A DNA stretch of 64,000 nt from Porodaedalea pini (Eukaryota; Basidiomycota; Agaricomycetes; Hymenochaetales; Hymenochaetaceae), in the NCBI GenBank assembly GCA_002794775.1, contig NBAY01000071.1, positions 62,001-126,000 on the forward strand, written 5' to 3'. Made by a program: the position numbers and the translations under genes. Positions within the stretch are counted from its first letter, which is position 1. The number at the start of each line of letters is the position of its first letter. The notes under the pieces are model-generated. The model worked only from the letters and a program-made list of their open reading frames with translations. It was not told where the DNA came from and made no database searches. Positions 22,506-35,050 of this stretch are shown here, piece after piece.

Positions 22506-24891
22506 CTAGTAGCCTTGGCGCACGGGCTGGTTCGTGTACGGATCGAACTCCGCACTCGGCGTCGCCCGCCCGCCAAAGTCCTTGTACGGACTTGGGCTGC
22601 GCAGGTCTGCGCTGCTCCCCCAACTCGTGCTCCCGTTGTACGCGTTCTGCAGCGGCATCATCGTCGCGTCCGAATCGCGCTGGCGCATCGCACCCGGCAT
22701 GCCCATACCCGCCGCACCAACATCGCGCGACGCAGCCGCGGCATCTGAGCGTCGGCGAGTCTTCATGCAGATGCCGATACCCGCACCGAGGAGGCCGATG
22801 ACAACGACGGCACCGACAATCCCGCCGATGATCGCACCCGTATGGCTCGAGCTGCTCGAAGTCGCGTTGTCGCTGGAGCTCGTGCTGCTCGGGTCCGCCG
22901 AACCGGACGCAGCGTCGAGGCGCGCCGAGCTCGGGAGGGTTGCGACGTTCGCAGTGGGCTGCGTGCCGAGCTGACCGTTGCCGACGATGCCATACGTGCC
23001 GTTTGAGGGGACGCCCTTGACGGTGACGAACGTGAAGACAGGACCAGGCTGGAGGAGGTTCGGGTTCGGCGGGGGCTGCGAAACGTGCAGGACATACGAC
23101 CCGTCGCTATTGACGGTGTACGTGTTGTTGAGCGCCATCGCGCGCTGGCCCATGTTCATCGCGTGCGTCGTAAAGCCCTGACGCATAAGCCACACGGTCG
23201 TGTTATCCGCCGCGTCGTTCGCGCTCCCGCTGTACGAGCTTGCCGGAACGGTGATGTTGAAGTAGTCCCCACCGTACGTGTAGTTAGTCGGCACGCCCGA
23301 GGGCACGGGCCGCGTCTTACCAAAGTAGGGTGGGTAAAAGATCTCAGCCTTGTACGTGGTCGGGAAGAACGTGGAGGTGTTGACGTCAACGTTCGGGTTC
23401 GAGCCAGCAATGAACACGCTCGCATCCGGAAGAAGCAGCGCAGAGGAGTGGTATAGACGCGGGATGGTCGACGCCTGGAGGCCGGCGTCCGACCAGCGCG
23501 AGCCCTGCGCCGCATTCGGGTTGTAGATTGCCGGGGTGAACACCGGATCCGCGCACAAGCTTTCACCATACGGCATGTCGCCAAAGATGGGCGTCTGGCC
23601 GGTTGCCTGCGCGTAGCCGGCCGTGCCGTTGCGGCCGCCGTTGACGACGAGGAGCGTGCCGTCTGGGAGGGCAATAAACTGGCCCATGGAGCGCCCGTCG
23701 AGCATGTCGTCATCCGCTACGTACGCGGGCGTGCTCCCGTCGGATGGCTCGGGGGTGAGACGCTGACAGTCCTTGGACGCGGGGTAGTCCCAGGTGTTGA
23801 TCGCCGGGAAGGAGTAGTCGCCCCACTGCGCGTCGTCCATGTCAGTGCCACCGCAGAAGAGAACAGTCTGCGTGTAGTTGTTCTCTGGCGTGAGCGGGAG
23901 CATAGCGGTGGCACCTGAGGCGGGGTAGACGCGAACAACGTTGTTGGGCATGTTGGCCAACCGCGTTTCCGTGTTCGTCAGCGGTTCCCAAAGCACTGCA
24001 GCCGCGGCAATAAGATTCACTTTAAATGTCAATTAAGCAGTCCGAAATCACATACTGGTCGAGACGTTCGCCTGGAGAAGCATCTTGCCTGAAGCCATAA
24101 GGAAAGTGTGCGCGTACGAGTTGAGACCGGAAGTGTCAATCATGAACTGCATGACCTCGGCGTTGCCCTTGGACGGATAGAACTCGTACGTCGGCTCGGC
24201 AGCGCCGCCCTCGTATGCCGGGTCAGTGTTCGGATAGTTACGGTTGATGTAGCCGCCATTGACGAATCCACCGATGATGGCGACCGAGCCGTCAGCGAGG
24301 GGTTCCGCGGCCGAGTACCAGCGGTCCTTCTGCATTGAGATCAGAGACGCGTTGTCAAACCACTGGCAGCTGGAATCCCAGCTACTGGGGGAACCAGTAC
24401 ATGGGTTGAGCACACGGATGGCCTTACGCCCGTCGTAGTCGCCGATGGTCGCGTCGTACGTACCGACGTAGCCGTTGTTGACGCTGCCGAGGTTGCCCAG
24501 AGCGCCGACGGCGCCGTTGCCGCCAAAGGTAAGGAAGGAGCCGTTGGGGAGATGCATGCCGGATGCGCAGAAGACGTTTGTGGTGACGTCGAGCAGGGAC
24601 GCGGTCTGGGATGCGATGTCGTAGACGGCGCCCCAGGCGGGGTGGCCGTTGATCGTCTGTGCGTTGGACTCTGCCTTGTCAAGAATGTACACTTTTTCAT
24701 CGTTACCGACGAACATCTGTGGGAGCGTTAGAGGCTACGCTATGCTGCTCGGGGCAAATAAAACTGCTCACCATCATTGCGGAGACGAGGGTGTTGCCAG
24801 CGTCGACGATGGAACCAGCTGTCTGGGCGGAGGCGGCGGGAGGAAGCGCCGCAAGCAGCGCGCCTACGAGGCATGGCTGCCGCGAGATCAT
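22506..24891 (-). CDS. copper radical oxidase (AA5_1, glyoxal-oxidase type), C-terminally membrane-anchored
   Basis: Three exons (24891-24772, 24716-24056, 24019-22506) encode 764 aa. A signal peptide (MISRQPCLVGALLAALPPA, cleavage near ASA-QT) leads into seven-bladed Kelch-type AA5 sequence. Copper-radical residues are visible: Cys in NVFCASGMHLPNG (the Tyr-Cys crosslink partner), Tyr in NNYTQTVLFCGG, Tyr-His in PRLYHSSALLLPD, and His in GFTTHAMNMGQR. The family oxidises aldehydes or alcohols to carboxylates or aldehydes and makes hydrogen peroxide for peroxidases. After the catalytic region comes a Ser-rich linker, one transmembrane helix (IIGGIVGAVVVIGLLGAGIG) and a basic, then disordered cytoplasmic tail of about 100 aa. 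No WSC domains are present. The enzyme should sit at the cell surface. Confidence 0.93.
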
Positions 24892-26206
24892 CGTATCGGA
24901 GTCGGTTTCGAAGTCGAAGTCGGGAAGAGGAGGGGGTCGTCGTGTCGGGGGGCGGGAGGAGGGGATTCAACCAAGTTGAAAGATATAATTGTTTAAAGAG
25001 GGACGGTGAGGAGGGAAGGGAGAAGAAGGGAATAAAGACCGCGCTGGGAGGGGCCTCCCGTTTTCAGCTTTATCGTCTCCCACGCCTCTGATGTCGATCC
25101 CTAACGAAGGGCTGGTCGTTCGAATGCCGGGCTGACTGCCGGCTTTGCCGAGCCGCTTCTGGTCAAATCAGTGTTAAAAATAAAGCATACAAGTTCCATT
25201 TATAGATATTTTATAAGAGAGCCGCGGAGTGAGACATACAACTTACAAGGCCTAGATTGATTATTTCGGTGTGTCGCCCGAGTTCTCCCAGGTCGGAAGC
25301 CTTCGCCCTGCAGAAGCACTCGGCACTTGCATTAATTGCAACGCACGCGGGATCAAATATTAATGCACCATCTGGAACGTGGCCTTCCGCACAACACTCA
25401 CCGCGAGCAAAGCGGCGCTTCCGAATATCAACCCTCCGCGTCCCGACTCTCTCCATCCCCGTCTCTCGAAACAACACGATCCTCACCTTCTCGTGCTTCG
25501 GCCGCCGCAGCACAAATCTATTTCGAGTGCGCTCATATCGATGTTATATGATTCATATCACTGGCACATCTAGTCTATTCTATTCTTACCCGCATAAATA
25601 TAGCGAACAACGCGCATAACATGCAGCGCATTCTTTGTACCGCACAACAGGAGCATCCCCAACCTCTGCTACTCTAGGCGGCCTTCGTCCCCTCTTATCG
25701 AATGGATCATGTCTCACTTCATCGTACTCGGAGTCTGGTCCTTAAGCTTTATGCCAAATTCCGTCTAATGATTCACCAGCACGGATACGAGGCCACCCCC
25801 TCTCCCATCCTCACCTCTCGACGATCCTCATACTTCCTTTTATTACAGCTGCAAGTGATAAAACAAAATAAATGAAGCACATTTAGGCAAACGTAAGCTG
25901 ATTAAAAATGCCCGAGTCCTAAGAGCAATGTGCATAAACCAGTACTAGTGCTTGAGAGAGGAGAGAGTTTCGCGTCTATAAGAGTCTAACCAGGCCAGCT
26001 CCGCGCGACAACTGGACGCTCTCTGGCCTGGCTCTATATATGTACATCGACAATCAGAAAGGGCCCTCCTACTTTTTCATGCGGTTCGCGTTGACGAAAG
26101 GTGCAGGGTGCAGGGTGCAGTGCAGAACAAACGCATTGGAAGTATGAATGCCATATGCAGCAGGCAAGATGCGTCCCAATGCATAGGGCTACGGGAATAC
26201 GAAAAG
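24892..26206. other. intergenic, copper radical oxidase promoter and UTP7 3' flank
   Basis: About 1.3 kb. No coding frame, tRNA or repeat was recognised. Confidence 0.45.
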
Positions 26207-28460
26207 CTACCTCTTCTCCCTCCGGAACCGATCGAGCACACTCGGCTTCCGCGCGCCATCTGGGTCCCTCCCTTTTGCAGCAGCGATGGCACGCCGCCGC
26301 TCTTCGCGCTGCTTTTCGAGCTTGGCACGGATGGCCACCTAAGATGGATACGAATAGTGAGCAAACAGGTTTTCATACAAAAAAGATTAGGAAGGCATGT
26401 GTACGCACGGCTTGGGGGTCAATGACGTTCTTGCGGTGTTTACGGAGATATCTGTTTGTTTGTTTTTTGACGTTGTCGTAGCGTCAGGCTTGGCGGTACC
26501 AAATGCAAAAGAGGAGATATAAACCCACCGCTTCATGCTCTTATTCTTCCCCCGCATCTTCTTCTCCGCACGCTCCTTCAGCACCTTCTTCGTCTTCTCC
26601 CCGCCAGCGTTCTTCGTATGTCCTCCCTCCCCTTCGTCAGTTCCCTCGCCTTCCTCGCTGCCCGAGACGTCCGATGCCTCCTCCGTCGCGTCGTACTTTC
26701 CCGCGACCTTCAGACGCTCGATGCGCGGGAGGCGTGCGAAGGGCACGTCGGGCGTCTTGCCCTCTCCGCCGGGCAAGGTCACTTTTGGAGGCGGCGCAAG
26801 CGCGCCTGGAAGCGGGCCGGTAACGGTTATGAGCTCCGGCGCGATCTATCGGAAGTCAGCACATAGAGAAAAGAAATGTGAAGGGGAAAGTTAGAGCGAA
26901 CCTTGTCGAGCAGACCGCGGACCTCGCGCTCGCGGCGCATGCGCCTGTTCTCGTACGGGTCTGCCTCGGCGGAGTCGAAGTGCGGCTCCCCGCTCCCCGG
27001 GATGAGGAGGCTCGAGAGCCCCCGTGCATGGCCTACGGTGAGGATGTCGGAGAAGGGGCAGAAGCGCAGCGAGGTGAGCGGTCGTGAGGGGATTGGGTGG
27101 GTGAGGTAGAGCGGTGGCGGGGCGCGCGGATTCGAAGGGAGGGAAATACGGTTGTGCGGTGGGTTGTACGTCTTAAAACGTACGGATCAGCTTTCGCAAC
27201 CACTCCTTCTCTCTCTTTTCAAAAAAAATTCGGTAAACTCACGCTAACGGTTCCACCAGAGGCGACCGCAAGTGTACCCTTTGCACTCCATTCGACCTCG
27301 CCGCCGCCGCCGCGCGTCGTCCATTCGCGCACGACACCCCACGAGCGGCAGTCCCACACCTTCACCGTACCGTCCACGCCAGCGGTCGCGAGGTAACGAC
27401 CGCCGTCGCTCGGATCGACGGAGACGCCTGTCACTCCGCCGCGATGCGCCTGGAGCGACACCGCCGGATGCGCAAGGTTCGGCGTCCAGAGCGTGACGCG
27501 CCCGTTCTGGTGCCCGAGATGCAGCACTGCGCTATGTGGATTCTGCGCGAGTGTGGAGCAGGGGCCCAGCCCCGTCCGGTGCGAGACGACGAGCTGGCCT
27601 GTTGATGTGTCTTGGTATTTAAGGTGCCCCGAGTTGCCCACACTTGCGAGGAGCCAGTGGTACGGCAAGAACTCGAGTCGGGTGGGTTCGATGTGGTCTG
27701 AGAGCTTGTGCAGCTCGACGCCATTCTTGTCGTATATGAATACGTATTTTTTCTGCGCAACGGCAAAGTGCGACTGGTCGTGGAGGTAGCTGTTAACATA
27801 ATTTAGATGGAAGAACAGAGAATCAAAGTGAAGTTGAACGCACGTAATGTCACGACATGTCTCGCGCAGCTGGAGCTCGGCGTGCATCGATCCGGTTTGC
27901 CAGTCGAACGACGCGACGTGCCCGGTTTTGCCCACAACAGCGAGGTGTCGGCCGTTGCGCGAGTACCTCGACCTATATGGCCCACCATCGAGCTTGTACT
28001 CTTGCTGCTGGCGTGCAGCCTCAGCGCCCACCTCGCGAGCGATCTCCGCTTGGGCGACGCGCCACGTCCGCTCCATCTCCCCCTCGACCTCGACGCGTCC
28101 GGCATCTGCACCAACTGCCTCGGTGAGCAACGCCGCGTCTACACGGAGCGCTTGCGCGCGGACTGTGAGTTCGGAGTGCCGGTCGAGCTCGAGCCGTAGA
28201 GACTTATTCGCAATGTGCGCGTGCTTCTTGACGCCCTTGGGTGGTGGAGATGTAGGCCGCAGCGAGCGGGGGAGGGACGTGCTGGATTGGATGGACGTAA
28301 AGGTTGCAGAGGCCGGCTCGGGCTGCGACGACGGTCCGGATTTTTTGGACACGTCGGATGGGTGACCATGCTTGGATTTGGATGGTCCTGGTCTGCTGTC
28401 GACTTTGCGCCGTTTCGCGACGGGGCGAATGGCGTCGGCTTTGGCAATCAGCGAGTCCAT
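26207..28460 (-). CDS. UTP7: U3 snoRNP WD40 protein UTP7 (WDR46/BING4)
   Basis: The first exon begins MDSLIAKADAIRPVAKRRKV at 28460. A short intron (about 27794-27847) joins RDI to YLHDQSHFAVAQKKY. WD40 repeats include YVFIYDKNGVELHKL, LGHQNGRVTLWTPNL and LATAGVDGTVKVWDC. After another intron the BING4CT region reads YLTHPIPSRPLTSLRFCPF, VGHARGLSSLLIPGSGE and DPYENRRMRREREVRGLLDK. An acidic stretch and the tail RKHRKNVIDPQA ... SVLDRFRREKR end at TAG 26207-26209. UTP7 is a small-subunit processome component needed for 18S rRNA processing in the nucleolus. It is divergent to BNA1, but a 23-kb retroelement stack now separates the two starts. Confidence 0.92.
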
Positions 28461-28899
28461 TGCTGGAAATCGCGTTTAGGTCTGAAATCTACGAGTTTTT
28501 TTTTTAGAAGGAGGCCACTCACTTATACTTTCAGCGAGCGTAGAAGCGTCCTAGATACAATGGCCCACCGTATATTGTACCTCAGGATATCCGAGACGAT
28601 TTCAAGCAATTGCAACGATTGCGGGTGGTAAGATTTTGACTATGTTTTTAAAGGGTGAGATTTAGGCAATGCTTTACTAGCATTACACTCACTAGCAGTG
28701 AAAATTAAGGGCTCAGATCTGAAGACGATGTGAGCTCTGAACGCTCCTGGCAATGGTACGCTTCACAACGTCTCCGGGACTGTTATCGAAAATTCAAGCC
28801 GCGTCGATCCCAGCGCTGATCACTTCTTGACCTCCTACCACCACCTCCTGGGCCGTGGGAAAAGTGAACTCCAGTCTATCTCTCTTTCTCTATCTTGCA

Positions 28900-31136
28900 A
28901 TGGACAACAAAATGTTGACCAGGGCGAAAGCATCTCTCCACAAAACCAAGTCTACTCGTTCCCTTGCCAATCCCAAGGACCCCACCAAGTGTGAGGAGTG
29001 TAAAATGGATCTCCCCTATCACAGCCGCAGCTGTGTTAGCGGCGCAGCTAAGCTTTGCATCGAATGTGGTCGCGACAAGACCTATCACCACAACGATGAA
29101 GTATGCGAACACGTCAAGAAGAACCGTTCCGCCTGGTCCCCCGACATCGAAGCGGACGCTCATGCCGCTGCTCTCCGCAAACAAGGAGATCTTCCACCGA
29201 CACCGGTCGTCGACTCCCAGAAGTCTCTTAAACGCTCCAATTCAGAGGAGGAGCACACAGCGATCGCAGCCCCCGCCCGTATTGATAACGACGCTATGGA
29301 CGCAGACGATTTGTACATTCCTGACGAGCACACAAGCCAGGCCCCCAAGTTGACATCGACATCGATAACGACAAGGAGGAATACGAAGACCTGCAGATTG
29401 CCGAACGAGTTTCGGACTCTTTCATGCATCTTACTAAGGACACAATTCACCATATGACTACTTTTCTTACCCAGCCTTTGTGGACATCTCCCACACCCTG
29501 GTTCGAAGACCCTATCCAAGCAGGAAAAGCACTCGCAGACATCAGATCTAACCTCATAGAGTGGATCAGCAAATCACATATGTTCGATAATGAAACCATC
29601 AAGGCGAATAAAGCAAACGATGGACTCCAAGCATTCAATTTGACCTATCAGATCCACACCCCTTCTTTTAAGCATGTATTCGATGACATCAAATCCTCTG
29701 CTCAGGCCATCCGTGACCAGGAAATCGTGGATAATATGCAGTCCATGTCTCGTTCTATTCAAGCTCTTTCTTCTCTCGTTACTAAACTTGCTGATAAAAC
29801 TAACAATATTGAAAAACAGATGTCTCGTTTGGTATCGGCGGTTAAACCACCATCTTCTTCTACTAACCAAACACATGTCAAATTTCTCCCAGATCCCATT
29901 GGAGCCCGGTTTGTCCACGACAACCGCTTTCTGCCCACACCACCAATTGTGAAACAGCATGTTCAAACTCCCAAGAATGGGAAAACTGAGTATGCTGCAG
30001 CAATCGCCAACACCTGCATCCCTGGGTCAGGATATCACATGGACTCAGAGGGCACGATTTATGCCCTTGATGGTTATGCACACTCCATGCATAATGCGCC
30101 GAGATCTGGCAACACTCCCATGACTGTCTACTATCTGAAAGTCGAGAATGTCAGTACTGACAAGGATGGCTTTACCACTGTCTCGTACGCTAAGGCAGCT
30201 CAGAAGAAACCCAAGCCAACTCCGACCAAAGTCACTCGTTCTTCCAAAGAACATCCTGAAGGGGAAGTTTTGACAGTCCTATTAATTGATCTATCAGTTC
30301 TGTCAACATACGCGCATCCAACGTGAAGTGCATATATTTCTCACTGCCAGGGATTTGGCTGTTAGGCCAACAACCCTTTTGGTAAAAAATTCAGTTCAAG
30401 CTGCCCTTAAGGGCAACCTGCTGTTTAAACATCTCGTTGTGCTCAACATCGAGTACACAACTAACAGCAACCTTCTTATCACCTTCACTAACATTTGTTC
30501 TGATTTTCAATTCTAACTATACTTCATTGGCCTCTCAGCTATCCTGCATTCTGAACATCAGCAGGGTGTCCCCGTTTATTCCGTCGCCCCAGTTTAAGAT
30601 GGTTATCCTGGGTGTCCCTGTCTTCAACAGAGATACTAAACTTATCTACAGTGAAGCTGACCTTTTCAACGAGCTTTTCAACCTCCCTCAATTTGAGGGT
30701 CACTGAATTTATGTTCCCTCTGAGGTTCATGTCGTCAGTTGAAAAACTGAATGAGCAGGACTTCTGCAACATTTCGGTTATTATGAAAGATGCAGACCAT
30801 CTTTCTTTCGATCACTTCTTCCTACACAACAACTGATCGGTCCCCATTTTCAGCATCATCCATCACCTCGAAGAAATGAAAGTGCGACCTACCATTAATC
30901 AATGCGATATCTGTCATCGTCTTGGCCATCCGGCTTCTAAGTGTCATTCTGTGGCCTGCTGCGCCATCTGCTCCAAGCCACATCACACAGCTGTACATGT
31001 CATGAAATGTGCGCCATGCACTGCATCCAACAATTTGCAGTGTGAGCACTTTGCTCATTGTATCAACTGCCAAGGCAACCACAGTGCTTGTTCCATGGAC
31101 TGCCCAGCTCACCATAATTATCGATCCCCCTATTAA
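28900..31136 (+). pseudogene. LINE ORF1 (Gag-like, zinc knuckles), frameshifted
   Basis: It starts MDNKMLTRAKASLHKTKS with a Cys-rich N-terminal motif (CEECKMDLPYHSRSC and CIECGRDKTYHHNDEVC). It shifts frame near 29345 into DNDKEEYEDLQIAERVSD, and continues through a coiled-coil-like region to a TGA near 30324. Further frame changes follow. It ends with three zinc-knuckle-like groups: CDICHRLGHPASKC (classical CCHC), CAICSKPHHTAVHVMKC and CINCQGNHSACSMDC. The product would bind element RNA. At least three lesions are present. Confidence 0.82.
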
Positions 31137-31142
31137 TCATCT

Positions 31143-34100
31143 ATGATGGAGTCTATTTTGGTTTTTTCCCTCAACCTTCGTAATTCTGAACCTTCATTTG
31201 ATTACCTCCTTTGTGCCTTTTCCTCTACTCATGTCAGCCCTGACATTTTATGCTTCCAAGAAACCCTCATCATTCGTCACTTCGCTCCTTCAAAAGCTTC
31301 GGCTCAAGGTTCTTTGGTTTATTATGCCCAAAACTCCCAACCTTATACTGCATTTTTGCCCACCTGTCTGGGCAAACCACGTTGCTGTACATTTGTGCAC
31401 CCCCATATTATTCAACGGGTGTCCATGCACTATCCCTCTTCCCCTTCTCCTAACATTTCTGTTATTTCAATTTCTCATGGTGACTTATCTCCCATCTTTT
31501 TGTGGAACATTTATAATTCTCCATCACTTCATGAGTTTGAAGACCCTTTCTCTATCCTTAGTTCTCCATCCCATATTTTCACAGGGGATTTCAACTGTCA
31601 TTCAGTACTCTGGTCCCTCTCTGGCCAATCTGCGTACTTTCCTCGGTCCGAACATCTAGTTGACTGGATCAACAAAAATGATCTTTCTATTTGTAACCCC
31701 CTCAACCAACTCACTTATTTTAACCGTGTCACCAATTCTAGGACGATCATCAACCTGGTGATTGCCTCAGCAGACATTGCACCCCAACTCCTCAAATCCG
31801 TTTCGATTTCTGACCCATCACTGGATATTTCCTCTGGTCATTTTCCTGCTCGATTTTCTTTTGATATCAATTTCTTAGCCTCTATTTCCCAACCCCCCCT
31901 TTGTTCCATTCACTCTCGCGACTTACCTGCTTTTGTGGCTGAGTTTTGCAAGTCCAACCTTTTTTCCTTCTCTCTGGCAGACATTCATACCCTCGACACA
32001 CTGGACACTTTATTATTTAATTTTCAATCCTCCTTTTCAGGTTTCGCCACTTCTTTTCTTCAAAAGCAGAAGCCGTGCAACTACTTTGGCCCAAACGCCT
32101 GGTGGTCTGAGACCTGCTCTCAGCTTTACAGGGATCATTGTCGTAACCCCAGCCCTGAATCATGCAAAATCCTCAATGCCGAATTAACCCATGCCAAAAA
32201 TGCCTTTTTTGGTTCTCACCTCCAACACTCTGATTCCTGGAGCGCATGGAGCAACCAATTCCTAGGTTCTGCACATTGTCATTCTCCTATCAGAGTGCTT
32301 CACATGCCCAATGGGTCCTTCTTGCTTACAGAGGAAGACAAATCATCCCTCTTCTGACAGATGTTTTTTCCACCGCTATTGTCTACACCAGAGTTGATTC
32401 CGCTCCCCAAACTCCGCGAGTTTAGACCCCTCACCATGGCAGATGTACACGAGGCGTTCCATGGAATAGATCAGGAAATGAGCCCTAGCAACAGTCAGGT
32501 CTTGTATAAACATCTCGAACTCCTCATTGCCCACCAGGGGCAATTTTTTGTTGACCTTTTTTCCCTTTGTCTTACCATGGGACATTTTCCCCTCTCTTTC
32601 AAAACCTCCCTCGTTACCTTCATCCCTAAACCCAAATGATCTGACTTTTCTGTGCCCAGAGCATTTCATCCCATCACTTTGGTGGACACAATTGGTAAAC
32701 TTTTTGAATGCATTTTATTCAACTTTCTTCAACCTTTCTTTGAAACTAATAATCTTCTTCCCGACGCCCAACATGGCTGCAGGAAACATCAGTCTTCACT
32801 CACAGCTTGCTATGAGCTTCTGTCCCTCATTCTCAATGACCCTTTCATTCACTCCAGCATCCCGGGCATCTCTAATCGTTTCAAAAGACATTGTTACCTT
32901 ATTACGTCGATCCTTACTGTTGACATTCAAGGCTTTTTCAATAATATTTCTCATAATCTCCTTTTACACAAACTCATTGACTCTAACATTCATCCAAACA
33001 TAATTTGCATCCTTTCGAACTGGCTTCAAGACAGGCCAGTTTCTTTCCATTTCAATAACTTCTTTTCTACACCCTTTATTAAACCCAATCGCAGTGTCCC
33101 ACAAGGGTCCCCTTTATCCCTTCTCATTTCTGTTTTTGCGGCCGCAGATGTCATCACAGCATACAACAAGTGTTTTGGCCTGCACCGCCCTTTATTTGTG
33201 TACATGGACAACCACCTTCTTTCCTCCCATTCACTCAGTATCAAGACTAATTTGGTTCGCCTTCATAACCAATTTCACTTCCTTTCTGTTCAATTTCAAT
33301 CCATCGGTTTATCCATCGATCCTGATGCCATCGAACTCCTTCATATTCTCCCGCATCCTGTGGGCACTTCATTTACCTTTCAGTCTTTTCTCCAAGACTC
33401 TTCTTCACGTTCTAGCGTGGCCTTAACTCTTCTGAATAACTGCATTATCCTTCCTTCATGCCATCTCACTTGGCTTGGTATTATTTTTTCTTACAATCTT
33501 TCCCCCAAACTTCACTTTGAAGCCTGCACCAACAAAGCCATTTCAACTCTACATCAATGTTCCTTTCTATTTCATTGTTCACACGGCACATATTTCCAGT
33601 ATGCCTGTCTTCTCTATTTTGGCCTCATTCATTCTGTCGCCATCTATTGCGCTATCCTTTTTCCTGAATCGCCTTTTATCTCATCTATTCTCCAATGGTC
33701 TCAGGACATATTTCTACATTCCGTCCTGAATCGTAGCATCCATCCTTCCATTGTGGAATCCCTTTTGTCTATTCCCCCACTCAATCTTTTCATTTGTTGT
33801 CTTTCCCAGCATTTCTTAGTATCATATTTTGCTCATTCTAAAAAAGAACCAGTACCCAACCAATATCTTGTTTCATCCCTTCTCCCTCATGTTGCGATCC
33901 CCAAGTTGGTTTCATTCCCTACTTTTACACAGGTTCATTCTCAGCTTTCACTAGTTCCTATCTCTTCTTTATCACAACGCCCTCTCACCATTCGCAATTT
34001 CAATTCATTCTTTTTACACCCTCCTCCTTATCAATATTTCATTTTCACAGATGGCTCTATCATCCCTGATGCAGATGGTTCCCTCAACGGTGGCCATGGT

Positions 34101-34601
34101 TTCATTATCATGCACGATCATCATGAACTTGCTGTCTTTTCTTCAGCAGTGCACTCTTGCTCAAACATTTTGTTTGAGGAGCAGGAAGTGCTCATCACAG
34201 CCATGCAATGTATCTCATCCCTTCTTGCTAAATGCTTCACCCCGGTTCACATACACATCGTTACAGATTCGCTTAATTGCGCCCAACTTATATTTTTGAA
34301 CAACACGTGTTGTAGCACTGTTGCCACCACTACAGGCAGGCGTGAACTAGTTTCTGCATTTAGTAGTTTAGTCAGCAGTTGTACTTAGCAGTGGCCTTCG
34401 AGTCACTTGAACAATAGTGTTTCTTGGGAGTGCACCATCACAGACGTCCCCTTGGGTTGGACAGGCACAAGCCCTTCATCCTTCAGGTGTGTCTGATGCC
34501 CTACAGTGTCATGCTGAATTCATCATCACCTTCCATCGTCTATGCAGCATCTTCCTAGCCCTTCACCATGACTCATCACATATTGCAATCCAGTGGCTCC
34601 C
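31143..34601 (+). pseudogene. LINE ORF2 (endonuclease, RT, RNase H), broken and split
   Basis: The APE-type endonuclease shows DILCFQETLI, IFTGDFNCHSVLW and, in the position of the catalytic SDH, SGH. In-frame stops are TGA at 32355-32357 and 32637-32639. The reverse transcriptase shows PITLVDTIGKLFE, QHGCRKHQSSLTA, SVPQGSPLS and VYMDN in place of YMDD. The RNase H shows FTDGS, a Glu in FEEQE and VTDSLN. After a TAG at 34386-34388 the frame changes; the last RNase H strand reads HIAIQWLP and is cut at 34601. It resumes at 40905 as LPSHWGVLGNSKADKLAKDA. Confidence 0.86.
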
Positions 34602-35038
34602 TGTCAGGACTCGAACTTTTTCCTTCTCTTTTATTCCCTTTTTACCATTTCACCATTTCCTTTATTTTAATTCCTCCTTTTCATTATAATTAACCGTCTT
34701 TACAATCATTTCCCACACTCCTTTTCACGCAACCTTCATTCGTTCCATTCCACTCCTTTATATAATGTTAGGTAATATAGTCTCACGGTTGCTGCTATAA
34801 GAGGTCTTAGGAAGCGCACAAACTCCCTGTTCTGCTTTTCTTCTTACCTCTGCAATGACCTAGGTGAGACTCATCCCTCTTGTATTAGTTTAGTCTTGTA
34901 TTAATCTTCTTACCTCTGTGACGACCTAGTCTGAGTAAGCCCGCTGCCCGAACTTTGTGTTTGAGATACAGCTCGTCCCAGACAACAGTCAGCCGAGGCC
35001 TGCCCAGTCTGAGTCATCTCCTGGACTCCCGCCTAACA
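34602..35038 (+). repeat. 5' LTR of the nested chromovirus
   Basis: 437 bp, TGTCAGGACTCG ... CGCCTAACA. A TATAA motif at 34796-34800 lies 29 bp before the predicted RNA start GTTCTGCTTTT (34829-34839). It differs from the 3' LTR at only five bases, all at inferred CpG sites. Confidence 0.96.
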
Positions 35039-35039
35039 T

Positions 35040-35050
35040 AAAAGCAGAAC
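35040..35050 (+). other. primer-binding site, self-priming (Tf1-like)
   Basis: AAAAGCAGAAC lies one base downstream of the 5' LTR. It is the exact 11-nt reverse complement of GTTCTGCTTTT at 34829-34839, the expected 5' end of the element's RNA. No tRNA 3'-end complement was noticed here. Yeast Tf1 and related chromoviruses prime from the folded 5' end of their own RNA with an 11-nt match, so the same mechanism is inferred. Confidence 0.75.

Larger units (their letters stand above)
28700..34601 (+). mobile_element. LINE (Tad/I-like non-LTR retrotransposon), left part
   Basis: It carries a Gag-like ORF1 with zinc knuckles and an ORF2 with APE-type endonuclease, reverse transcriptase and RNase H. 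The element is split at 34601 by the chromovirus, and the rest continues at 40905-41600. Its 5' boundary is uncertain: coding sequence starts at 28900, and the approximate left edge here allows for a 5' UTR. It is inactive, with frameshifts, stops and damaged catalytic residues. Confidence 0.85.

Noticed and set aside
22400..24990. Several plus-strand open frames opposite the copper radical oxidase
   Set aside because: They are GC-rich antisense shadows with no domain; the minus-strand protein has clear catalytic motifs.
26400..28400. Plus-strand frames opposite UTP7
   Set aside because: Arg/Ser-rich antisense shadows of the WD40 gene.
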